From positions 1-41,750 of the forward strand of contig NZ_JAKSXN010000050.1 in the NCBI RefSeq assembly GCF_022427145.1: 41,750 nt of DNA, in the 5' to 3' direction. How positions within the stretch are numbered: the first letter of the stretch is position 1; each line of letters starts with the position of its first letter. The notes under the pieces were generated by a model. The model worked only from the letters and a program-made list of their open reading frames with translations. It was not told where the DNA came from and did no database searches. The position numbers and the translations under genes are program-made. Shown one piece after another: positions 31,346-39,068 of the stretch. This DNA is from Paenibacillus timonensis (GTDB lineage Bacteria > Bacillota > Bacilli > Paenibacillales > Paenibacillaceae).

Positions 31346-32320
31346 ATGGAGCAAGGTACATTTTTAAACCCGATTTTGTCAAAAGGTGCCGATCCTTGGG
31401 TTATTCGGCATCCCGATGGAAGCTACTATATGTCGGTCACTTTAGGAGATCGCATCGCTCTTTGGCATAGCCAAACGCTGACCGGACTCGGTCAGGTTCA
31501 ACCGAAGACGGTCTGGGTTCCTGAGCCGAACGGACCTTTTTCCCGCAACCTATGGGCGCCGGAGCTGCACCGCATCGATGGGCGCTGGTACATCTATTAT
31601 ACCGCCAACGACGGCGGCGGGGACGACACAAGACGCATCTGCGTACTTGAACTTACGGGTGATGATCCGATGAACGGCGAGTGGTGTTTTAAAAGCGCGG
31701 TGAACACGGAAGTTCCGGGCCTCGACGGAACCGTGATCCAGCATCAGGGGGAGCTGTATTTCTTTTATTCCGGTTACGGCCACTTTCCCGATTACGGTTC
31801 GGCGATTTATGCTGCCCGCATGACCAATCCGTGGACGCTGACAGGTCCGAATGTGCTGATTTCGGCCCCGACGGAACCTTGGGAGAAGCAAGGCGGGATG
31901 GCGATTAACGAAGGACCGGTCTTCTTGCGGCGTAACGGGTGGATTAACCTGGTCTTCTCGGCGAGTGCGACGTGGTCGGATGATTACTGCCTTGGGATGA
32001 CGAGGATTCCGGAATCCGCGGACCTGCTTGACGCGAAGTCCTGGATCAAGCAGGATGGGCCCGTTTTTGCCAAGCATCCGTCATCCGGGGTCTACGCGCC
32101 GGGCCACAACAGCTTTACCGTTTCCCCGGACGGCTCCGAGGATTGGATCGTCTACCACGCTTACGATTATTCCGAGGCGCACCAACAACGCTCGGCGGGT
32201 TCTCCCCGCAGTACCAGAATCCAAAGCTTCGGCTGGAAAGCGAACGGGATGCCGGATTTCGGGATACCCACCGGCGTTGGCGTACCGATTCCGCGGCCTT
32301 CCGGAGAACGAAACGCGTGA
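31346..32320 (+). CDS. GH43 glycosidase (arabinofuranosidase/arabinanase-like), cytosolic
   Basis: A 324-residue five-bladed-propeller enzyme without signal peptide. The catalytic triad is visible: base D16 in GADPWVI, pKa modulator D127 in GLDGTVI and acid E189 in INEGPV. The pattern NLWAPELHRIDGRWYIYYTA and SDDYCLGMTRI resembles exo-acting alpha-L-arabinofuranosidase members of the family. It is related to the secreted GH43 at 36391. The substrate may instead be beta-xylosidic, which sequence alone does not settle. GAGGAAG precedes the ATG. It lies behind its own regulated promoter at the head of an arabinan-type utilisation locus. Confidence 0.87.
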   Translation: MEQGTFLNPILSKGADPWVIRHPDGSYYMSVTLGDRIALWHSQTLTGLGQVQPKTVWVPEPNGPFSRNLWAPELHRIDGRWYIYYTANDGGGDDTRRICVLELTGDDPMNGEWCFKSAVNTEVPGLDGTVIQHQGELYFFYSGYGHFPDYGSAIYAARMTNPWTLTGPNVLISAPTEPWEKQGGMAINEGPVFLRRNGWINLVFSASATWSDDYCLGMTRIPESADLLDAKSWIKQDGPVFAKHPSSGVYAPGHNSFTVSPDGSEDWIVYHAYDYSEAHQQRSAGSPRSTRIQSFGWKANGMPDFGIPTGVGVPIPRPSGERNA

Positions 32321-32402
32321 ATTTAATTACAACTTTTTTGAAACTAAAGGTTTGATTTGAAACATCATGTGATTTCTTTAAAAAAATCGATAAACACTCG
32401 AA

Positions 32403-32484
32403 TGAAAGCGTTGACATCGGGACGCACGGGGATTATAATCAACGCAAATATACAAAATATTTGTAATAAAACAATAATATCACT
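32403..32484 (+). promoter_or_regulatory. Transporter promoter with cre-like box and operator (site B)
   Basis: TGAAAGCGTTGACA (32403-32416) includes TTGACA. A 17-bp spacer leads to a perfect TATAAT (32434-32439). Thirty-one bases after the -10 start lies the operator core AATAAA (32465-32470), flanked by TTTGT and ACAA as in site A. It is a consensus sigma-A promoter, so it needs strong repression. Confidence 0.78.
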
Positions 32485-32598
32485 TCGTGGTAACTGCCTT
32501 GATGGTGGAGGGGGTTGGGCCGATCCGAAAGGGGCGATGAGGTCAAGCGGTAATATCGGGGGTTGCTGAGTTTTGAGATTAATCTACGGGAGGATCAT

Positions 32599-34347
32599 AT
32601 GAACAACAAATCGAAACGTATTTTTGGATTTCTTTTCGTTTTTATTCTTGCGGTCTCGATGATTACGGCATGTAGCGGGGGTGGTTCGAACAATGCTACC
32701 CAGAACAATGCCAATAAGCAGGAGAATGTTTCCGAAGAGCAACCGAACAACGAAACCTCGTTTACGGACATCAGTAAGGACATTCGCGGCAATACGGCGC
32801 CGACCCCGGAGCAAATCAGCGAAGTGAATGCGACATTAAACGATACCTATCTGGGCGATATTTTTGATGAGAAAATTCCGAACGACTACTCCGCCTATCC
32901 TTTCAAAGGGGATGTGACGCTGGATGTCTGGATGCCTGCGAACCGCAACATCCCGGATATGAACAACCACGCGATCCAGAAGCAAGTGGAGAAGCTGACG
33001 GGGATTAAAGTCAACTTCATCACTCCGCCCGTGGGGCAAGAGGCGGATGCGTTTACCTTGATGATCTCTTCCGGCGATTTGCCGGACATCATCATCGAGC
33101 CCGGCCGGTATCCCGGGGGCTTCGAGGCGGGCGTCAACGATGGAGCGTATTTGGATCTGACCGACTTGATGGAGAAAAACGCCCCGAACTATACCGCTTG
33201 GCGGAACTCCGATGAGACGAGACGAAAAACGACGGTCACCGATAGCGGCAAACTGCTTGGTTTCTATGGCATAGCTCCATATTCGGAATGGATGTGGTTC
33301 GGCATGCTGATCAAGCAGGAGGCGCTGGATAAAACGGGGCTTCCGGTACCTGAAACGATTGACGAGTGGCATACCTTCCTGACCAAAGCCAAAGAGGTTG
33401 GTTACAGCGAGCCGCTTAACTACGGGTCAAACTATGGTCAGATCTTTACCGGGATCCTGAACGGCGCTTACGGCGTGTGGGATTGGACCTTCTTGGACAG
33501 CAACGGCAAGGTTGCCTGGGGTCCGGCTCAACCTAAGGCGAAAGAATATTTGACGATGATGCAGCAATGGAACAAAGAAGGGCTGCTGAACAAAGATTGG
33601 GCGACGGCCGACTTCAACCAAAGAATGTCCAGCGCCATTTCGGGCAAGACCGCCGTCATGATGGATTCGCCCGATACGATGTGGAGCTATTGGAAGGAAC
33701 AGAACAATATCGACTTCGTCGGAGCGCTGAACCCGGTGCTGAACAAAGGGGATAAAGCAGCGACGACGTACAAGAACTTCAAGCGAACGGGGACCGAAGC
33801 GGCGATTACGACCCAGGCCGAGAATGTTGAAGCGGCGATGGCTTGGCTGGACTTTGCCTACACCAAGAAGGGTTGGGAAATCTACAACTACGGCGAATAC
33901 GGCACGGTACATCTGATCGATGAGAACGGCAAACCTTATTATCCGGAAAATAGCTACATGTACAACGATCCCGACGGCCAACCGGTGGCCGTTGCGCTGG
34001 ATAAATACCGCAGACACAGCTGGCCGGACATTCGCGACGAGCATAATTCCAACCCGCTGATCGTAGCTAAAGGGAGCTACTCCGGGGAGATCCGGAAAAA
34101 TTGGACCGAGAACATGGATACGAGCGCGGCCATACCTCCGATTTCGTTTACGAAAGAGGAAGCCTCCCGGGAAGCGGAGCTGGGCAACCAGTTGTCCACC
34201 CTTCGAGGCGAATATTTCGCCAAAATCATCAAAGGCGAGCTGCCGGTGGACGCGTACGACAAGTTCCTGGAGGAAGCCAAAAAGATGGGGCTGGACGAAT
34301 TCCTGAGCATTCATCAGGCGGCATTGGATCGTTATAACGGCAGATAA
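32599..34347 (+). CDS. Solute-binding lipoprotein of the arabinan-type ABC system
   Basis: A 582-residue secreted binding protein with signal FGFLFVFILAVSMITAC and acylated C25, a Ser/Asn/Gln linker, and a large two-lobed LplA-type body (LDVWMPANRNIPDMNNHAIQ, then VEKLTGIKVNFITPP and SGDLPDIIIEPGRYPGGFE). It is bigger than average binding proteins, as is usual when the ligand is an oligosaccharide. I start at the ATG at 32599 after GGGAGG; an in-frame start 36 bp upstream lacks support. It feeds the permeases that follow after a hairpin. Confidence 0.92.
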   Translation: MNNKSKRIFGFLFVFILAVSMITACSGGGSNNATQNNANKQENVSEEQPNNETSFTDISKDIRGNTAPTPEQISEVNATLNDTYLGDIFDEKIPNDYSAYPFKGDVTLDVWMPANRNIPDMNNHAIQKQVEKLTGIKVNFITPPVGQEADAFTLMISSGDLPDIIIEPGRYPGGFEAGVNDGAYLDLTDLMEKNAPNYTAWRNSDETRRKTTVTDSGKLLGFYGIAPYSEWMWFGMLIKQEALDKTGLPVPETIDEWHTFLTKAKEVGYSEPLNYGSNYGQIFTGILNGAYGVWDWTFLDSNGKVAWGPAQPKAKEYLTMMQQWNKEGLLNKDWATADFNQRMSSAISGKTAVMMDSPDTMWSYWKEQNNIDFVGALNPVLNKGDKAATTYKNFKRTGTEAAITTQAENVEAAMAWLDFAYTKKGWEIYNYGEYGTVHLIDENGKPYYPENSYMYNDPDGQPVAVALDKYRRHSWPDIRDEHNSNPLIVAKGSYSGEIRKNWTENMDTSAAIPPISFTKEEASREAELGNQLSTLRGEYFAKIIKGELPVDAYDKFLEEAKKMGLDEFLSIHQAALDRYNGR

Positions 34348-34378
34348 TCGCAGTAAGGCCTGAGAGAGAGCATGAAAT

Positions 34379-34430
34379 ATAACGAGGGTGACCGGGCTGG
34401 GTAAAAGCTTGGGCCCCTCGTTATTGTTTC
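34379..34430 (+). terminator. Hairpin between binding-protein and permease genes
   Basis: ATAACGAGGG (34379-34388) and CCCTCGTTAT (34415-34424) form a perfect 10-bp stem followed by TGTTTC. The weak T-tract suggests partial termination or mRNA stabilisation, giving more binding protein than permease. Confidence 0.7.
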
Positions 34431-34463
34431 AGAGAATTCGGAAGAAGAGTAGGTGATTCGTTC

Positions 34464-35435
34464 ATGGAGATCGTCCGGAAATCAAGACAAATCGATCCAG
34501 CCGCGGAAGTCCCGAAACTTAAAAATACGAGAAAGACGATCAAAAAAGATCTGAAGAAAAACTGGTTTGTCTACTTGCTGGCCATTCCGGTGGTCGCGTG
34601 GTTTCTCGTTTTTTGCTACGGTCCGATGTGGGGGGTCCTCATCGCCTTTAAGGATTATAAGCCTCTGCTCGGATTTGCCGAAAGCGACTGGGTCGGGTTT
34701 AAGCACTTTATTGATTTCTTTCAAGGGCCGTACTTTTGGAGGGTGATCAAAAATACGCTTCTCCTTAATGTATGGGGCATCGTATTCGGGTTTACCGCGC
34801 CGATTATTTTGGCGTTGATGCTGAATGAAATTCGCGACGGAAAATTTAAGAAATCCGTACAAACGATCACCTATATGCCCCACTTTATTTCCTTGGTGGT
34901 CGTCTGCGGGATTATTCATATTTTCACGGCGGATGAAGGGGTCGTGACGCAGGTCGCGGAGTGGGTCACAGGCAAGGACTACACCTCGCTTCTCGGGTAC
35001 TCTTCCTTTTTCAGGCCGATTTATACGTTCTCCGGCATCTGGCAGAACATCGGCTGGGACAGCATTATCTATCTGGCCGCGATGAGTTCGATCGATCCCG
35101 CGTTATATGAGGCGGCAGAGATGGACGGCATCGGCAGAATCAAAAAAATGTGGTATATTACGCTGCCGCAAATCACCCCCATCATCGTCATCCTGTTTAT
35201 TTTTGCGATTGGCGGACTGATGGCGTCCGGATACGAGAAAATTATTTTGCTCTACAACCCGCTCACGTACGATACGGCAGACGTTATCGCTTCCTACGTC
35301 TACCGCAGAGGGTTGAGGGAAGCCAGTCTCAGCTTCTCTACCGCGGTCGGTTTATTTAGCGCCGTGATCAACTTTGCGCTGCTGTGGGCGACGAACCGAA
35401 TTGCCCGGCGCACTTCGGAAGTGAGCTTATGGTAG
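34464..35435 (+). CDS. ABC oligosaccharide transporter permease, LplB type
   Basis: A 323-residue permease with a charged 30-residue N-terminus, six helices and the EAA loop LYEAAEMDGIGRIKKMWYIT followed by LPQITPII. The segments LAIPVVAWFLVFCYGPMWGV and DTADVIASYVYRRGLREASL are typical of this class. It is the partner of the next gene and of the binding protein upstream. As in the other transporter here, no ATPase gene is present. Confidence 0.93.
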   Translation: MEIVRKSRQIDPAAEVPKLKNTRKTIKKDLKKNWFVYLLAIPVVAWFLVFCYGPMWGVLIAFKDYKPLLGFAESDWVGFKHFIDFFQGPYFWRVIKNTLLLNVWGIVFGFTAPIILALMLNEIRDGKFKKSVQTITYMPHFISLVVVCGIIHIFTADEGVVTQVAEWVTGKDYTSLLGYSSFFRPIYTFSGIWQNIGWDSIIYLAAMSSIDPALYEAAEMDGIGRIKKMWYITLPQITPIIVILFIFAIGGLMASGYEKIILLYNPLTYDTADVIASYVYRRGLREASLSFSTAVGLFSAVINFALLWATNRIARRTSEVSLW

Positions 35436-35449
35436 AAAGGGGGATGGCC

Positions 35450-36382
35450 ATGTCCAGTCGCAAAAAACTGAAGCACCGACACTGGAAGCCGAAGACGACC
35501 GGGGATCGCGTGTTTGACGCCATGAACTACATTTTGCTGACCGCCATCACGCTGATTTGCTTCTATCCGTTGCTGCATATATTGCTAGCCTCGGTCAGTA
35601 ACCCGACGGCTCTTATGGCGCATAGCGGAATCTTGCTGAAACCGCTCGGATTCACGCTGGACGGGTATAAGCTGGTCTTTAAAGACAACAGCCTGCTGGT
35701 CGGTTACAAAAATACGATCCTCTACGTGGGACTAGGCACGCTGGTTAATATGGTCATGACGATCATGGGCGCCTTCGTTTTATCGAGAAAAGATCTCTAT
35801 TTCAAGAATTTCATTATGATTCTGATTACGATTACGATGTTCTTTGGCGGCGGGTTGATTCCGTGGTTTTTGCTGATGAAGGATATTCATTTATACAACA
35901 ACCTGTGGGCGATGATCTTGCCTACGGCTCTGAGCACTTGGAACATTATCATTTTAAGAACGAGCTTCCAGTCGCTCCCGGCCGAGCTGGAGGAAGCGGC
36001 GACCATCGATGGCGCAAGCCAGGCCAGCATTCTGATCCGCGTGATCCTGCCGCTTTCCAAAGCGACGTTGGCCGTTATCTTCCTGTATTACTTGGTGGGG
36101 AACTGGAACTCCTGGTTTAACGCGATGGTGCTGCTGAAGGATCGGGAGTTGTTCCCGCTGCAACTGTTAATGAAGGAAATTTTGGTCGCCAACGACTCCA
36201 CGGCAACGACGATCGGCAGCGCGGGGGGCGTCGTCATCGACAGCGCCCAGAGCTCGACCGCGTTCCGGGAACTGGTGAAATATTGCGCGATCGTCGTATC
36301 CACGGTGCCGATCTTGGTCGTGTATCCGTTCCTGCAGAAGTATTTCGTCAAAGGCGTCTACGTCGGGTCGATAAAAGGATGA
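35450..36382 (+). CDS. ABC oligosaccharide transporter permease, LplC/YtcP type
   Basis: A 310-residue second permease half with EAA loop ELEEAATIDGASQASILIRV and the diagnostic ending FLQKYFVKGVYVGSIKG. I take the ATG at 35450, 6 nt after AAAGGGGG; the ATG at 35444 touches that site. It follows the first permease by 14 bp and is followed at once by a GH43 lipoprotein gene, so uptake and extracellular digestion are co-expressed. Confidence 0.92.
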   Translation: MSSRKKLKHRHWKPKTTGDRVFDAMNYILLTAITLICFYPLLHILLASVSNPTALMAHSGILLKPLGFTLDGYKLVFKDNSLLVGYKNTILYVGLGTLVNMVMTIMGAFVLSRKDLYFKNFIMILITITMFFGGGLIPWFLLMKDIHLYNNLWAMILPTALSTWNIIILRTSFQSLPAELEEAATIDGASQASILIRVILPLSKATLAVIFLYYLVGNWNSWFNAMVLLKDRELFPLQLLMKEILVANDSTATTIGSAGGVVIDSAQSSTAFRELVKYCAIVVSTVPILVVYPFLQKYFVKGVYVGSIKG

Positions 36383-36390
36383 GCATAAGG

Positions 36391-37806
36391 ATGGAAAAGA
36401 AAAGAATCGGAAAGGCGCTGCTGCCCGCCATCTGCCTGCTTCTCGTTTCCCAGGTCGGGTGTGCCGGTTCCGGTGCCGGGGGCGCGGAGCGGGAGGATTT
36501 CTATAATGTCTTGATGCAGGAAGGGGCTGATCCGTGGGCATACAGACATACGGATGGGTATTACTACTTCACGAAGACGACCGGCGGCGACGTCACGGTC
36601 TGGAGGTCCGCCAGCCTGACCGGCGTGGATGCGGCACCGCGGAGGGTCATCCAGACGGGCGGCCACGGCATCTGGGCTCCGGAGCTTCATTATATCGATG
36701 GAGCCTGGTATATCTACTACGCGATGGATGACGGGGACAACGTAAATCATCGCATGTACGTGATGGAGAATACCTCGGCCGATCCAACCCAAGGAGTGTG
36801 GGAGCAAAAAGGGCAAATCACCGACTCGACCAACCGCTGGGCGATAGACGGCACGGTGGTGCAGTTGGACGGACAGCTGTATTTTATTTGGTCCGGTTGG
36901 GAAGGGGACGTCAATGTCAGTCAAAATCTATACATCGCCCATATGAGCAACCCCTGGACGATCGATTCGGAACGCGTGGAAATCGCCCGGCCAACCTTTG
37001 CATGGGAAACCAACCATTCGCCGCATGTGAATGAAGGTCCGCAAGTGGCGGTTCGAAACGGGACCCTTAATCTTGTTTATTCGGCGAGCGGAAGTTGGAC
37101 GAATGATTATTGCCTGGGACTGATCACGGCCGAGGTAAGCAGCGATTTACTGAATCCTGACTCATGGCACAAGAGGGAGGAGCCGATTTTCGTCTCCGGC
37201 AACGGGCTGTACGGTCCAGGTCACCATTCCTTTACCACGTCTCCCGACGGTACGGAGGATTGGATCGTTTATCACGTGGCGAAATATAAGGACGCCGGCT
37301 GGAACCGGGAAGTGCGGGCGCAGCCTTTTACCTGGAACGAGGATAACACCCCGAATCTCGGCGTTCCTGCGGACCCGAACATCCCGTTGGCTTTGCCTTC
37401 CGGAGAGGCAGCGCGTACCCGTTATGAAGCAGAAAAGGGTACGCTTGGATCTGGCGTGTCCACGCGGACGAGCGCCACGGGCTCCGGAGGGAAAACCGTG
37501 GGGCGGTTCGAATCGGAGGATAGCTATGCCGAGTACTCCGTTCAAGCCACGGCGGGAGAATATATCCTGTTGGCAAGAACGGCCAACGGGAGCGCTGACG
37601 GAGAAGTGGCTTATGTTGAATTAAGCGTCAATTCGGAATCGCCCGTGACGCTCGTCGTCCTGCCGAAGGGGTGGGAAAATTGGGGGGCGTCCACCGCGAG
37701 AATCCGGCTGAAGGACGGGGTGAACAAGCTGCGGTTCGCCAAGGATCGCGGGGAGTTTGAACTGGATGTCTTCGACATCCTGCCGTTGGGTAACCTGGAA
37801 AAATGA
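36391..37806 (+). CDS. Secreted GH43 lipoprotein with C-terminal carbohydrate-binding module
   Basis: A 471-residue lipoprotein: signal LLPAICLLLVSQVGC with acylated C24, a GH43 propeller at about 35-345 with base D47 (GADPWAY), D153 (AIDGTVV) and acid E215 (VNEGPQ), and a CBM6/CBM35-like beta-sandwich at about 350-470 (RYEAEKGTLGSGVSTRT, SEDSYAEYSV, NKLRFAKDRGEFELDVFDI). It would trim glycan side chains at the cell surface next to the transporter. ATGs at 36379 (overlapping the permease stop) and 36391 are both possible; the second has the better-placed GGA. The catalytic half is a diverged relative of the cytosolic GH43 upstream. Confidence 0.88.
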   Translation: MEKKRIGKALLPAICLLLVSQVGCAGSGAGGAEREDFYNVLMQEGADPWAYRHTDGYYYFTKTTGGDVTVWRSASLTGVDAAPRRVIQTGGHGIWAPELHYIDGAWYIYYAMDDGDNVNHRMYVMENTSADPTQGVWEQKGQITDSTNRWAIDGTVVQLDGQLYFIWSGWEGDVNVSQNLYIAHMSNPWTIDSERVEIARPTFAWETNHSPHVNEGPQVAVRNGTLNLVYSASGSWTNDYCLGLITAEVSSDLLNPDSWHKREEPIFVSGNGLYGPGHHSFTTSPDGTEDWIVYHVAKYKDAGWNREVRAQPFTWNEDNTPNLGVPADPNIPLALPSGEAARTRYEAEKGTLGSGVSTRTSATGSGGKTVGRFESEDSYAEYSVQATAGEYILLARTANGSADGEVAYVELSVNSESPVTLVVLPKGWENWGASTARIRLKDGVNKLRFAKDRGEFELDVFDILPLGNLEK

Positions 37807-37825
37807 TAAAATTTATGAATATTGA

Positions 37826-37849
37826 TTTATTACAGCTTTTTGTAGTAAA
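37826..37849 (+). promoter_or_regulatory. Dyad before the ArsR-fusion regulator gene
   Basis: TTTATTACA (37826-37834) and TGTAGTAAA (37841-37849) form an inverted repeat with one mismatch around 6 bp. TTTATTACA is the reverse complement of the TGTAATAAA found in sites A and B, so the regulator probably controls its own gene. Confidence 0.6.
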
Positions 37850-37897
37850 GTCAAGAAAGTAAGATCATTTTTTGGGAATACGGATACGGAGGTTCCT

Positions 37898-38836
37898 ATG
37901 CTGGAAGTCGGTATACACGAACCGGATAAACTGGTTCAGGTGGCTCACGCTCTCTCCACGCGCTCCCGCGTGGACATTCTTCGCCTGCTTAACACGCGGA
38001 GCATGAATATCATTGAACTTGCCGAAACCCTGGAGTTGCCGGTGTCGACGGTAGCGAACAACGTCAAGGTGTTGGAAGCGGCCAAGCTGATCAATACGGA
38101 ATTGCTTCCGGCCGTCCGCGGGGCGATGAAGGTGTGCAGCCGCAATTACGATGATATACTCATCTCGCTGAACACGAGCATTCGGACGTCGAAGGACGGG
38201 ATGAAGTTCTACGAGGTTGAAATGCCGATCGGGCATTACAGCGATTGCGAGGTTCATCCTACGTGCGGCATGGCATCCAGCGAAGGCATGCTGGTTCGGG
38301 AAGACGAACCGGCCAGTTTCTACCATCCTAAGCACGTAGCGGCGCAGATTCTGTGGTTTCGTAAAGGGTACGTGGAGTACCAGTTCCCGTTGGAAGTTCC
38401 GCAGAATGCGAAAATCCAGTCGCTGGAGCTGTCGATGGAAATGTGCTCGGAAGCGCCGAATTACGACAATGATTGGCCCTCGGACATCTCCGTTTGGGTC
38501 AATGGCGTCGAGATCGGCATGTGGACGAGTCCCGGTGATTTTGGGGATCGGCTCGGTGCCTTAAATCCGACCTGGTGGGAAGACTGGATGACGCAATACG
38601 GTTTATTGAAAACGTGGCGGATCGACCACGAGCGAACGACACTGGACATGCAGAAGGTCTCCGACGTCACCATAAACGATTTGCAGCTCGATCAACGGCC
38701 GAGCTTGCGAGTGCGGATCGGTGTCAAACCGGATGCGGTCCACAAAGGCGGCGTAAACCTGTTTGGGAAGCAGTTTGGCGATTACGACCAGGATCTGGTC
38801 CTCCAGGTCGCCTACACGCTTGATGACGAAACGTAA
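37898..38836 (+). CDS. ArsR-type HTH / carbohydrate-sensing beta-sandwich fusion regulator
   Basis: A 312-residue protein. Residues 1-80 are an ArsR-like winged helix (VAHALSTRSRVDILRLLNTR, then IIELAETLELPVSTVANNVK). The remaining 230 residues are unusual for ArsR repressors: a Cys/His-containing segment (HYSDCEVHPTCGMAS) and a jelly-roll-like part (KIQSLELSMEMCSEAP, ISVWVNGVEIGMWTSPGDFG). The WVNG and LNPTWW motifs recall sugar-binding beta domains of glycosidases. I infer that the C-terminal domain senses the imported sugar. GGAGG lies before the ATG. It sits between the GH43 and GH2 genes, has a related dyad upstream, and three local promoters carry matching operators, so it is the likely local repressor. 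Confidence 0.82.
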   Translation: MLEVGIHEPDKLVQVAHALSTRSRVDILRLLNTRSMNIIELAETLELPVSTVANNVKVLEAAKLINTELLPAVRGAMKVCSRNYDDILISLNTSIRTSKDGMKFYEVEMPIGHYSDCEVHPTCGMASSEGMLVREDEPASFYHPKHVAAQILWFRKGYVEYQFPLEVPQNAKIQSLELSMEMCSEAPNYDNDWPSDISVWVNGVEIGMWTSPGDFGDRLGALNPTWWEDWMTQYGLLKTWRIDHERTTLDMQKVSDVTINDLQLDQRPSLRVRIGVKPDAVHKGGVNLFGKQFGDYDQDLVLQVAYTLDDET

Positions 38837-38858
38837 TCAACCTCATAAGCCTTCTCTA

Positions 38859-38893
38859 AAACCATCGGTTCTCTACGAAACGGTGGTTTTTTT
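38859..38893 (+). terminator. Intrinsic terminator after the fusion regulator
   Basis: AAACCATCG (38859-38867) pairs with CGGTGGTTT (38881-38889) with one G-U pair, followed by a T run. Confidence 0.83.
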
Positions 38894-38962
38894 GTTTTGC
38901 GGCTATTTAATTACAAAAAGTTCGTAAAATAAAAATCCCTCAATACAACTGATATAATCAGC

Positions 38963-39045
38963 TGAAAGCGTTGACAAAATGGAGGATCGCAGATATATTT
39001 AGCTTAAATGATACAAAAATTATGTATTAAAACAAAAGTATCTAA
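38963..39045 (+). promoter_or_regulatory. GH2 promoter with cre-like box and operator (site C)
   Basis: TGAAAGCGTTGACA (38963-38976) includes the -35. A 17-bp spacer leads to TATATT (38994-38999). The operator core ATTAAA (39026-39031), flanked by TATGT and ACAAA, starts 32 bp after the -10 start, in step with sites A and B (31 bp). Confidence 0.73.
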
Positions 39046-39068
39046 CGCAGACTAAAAGGAGCGGAAAA

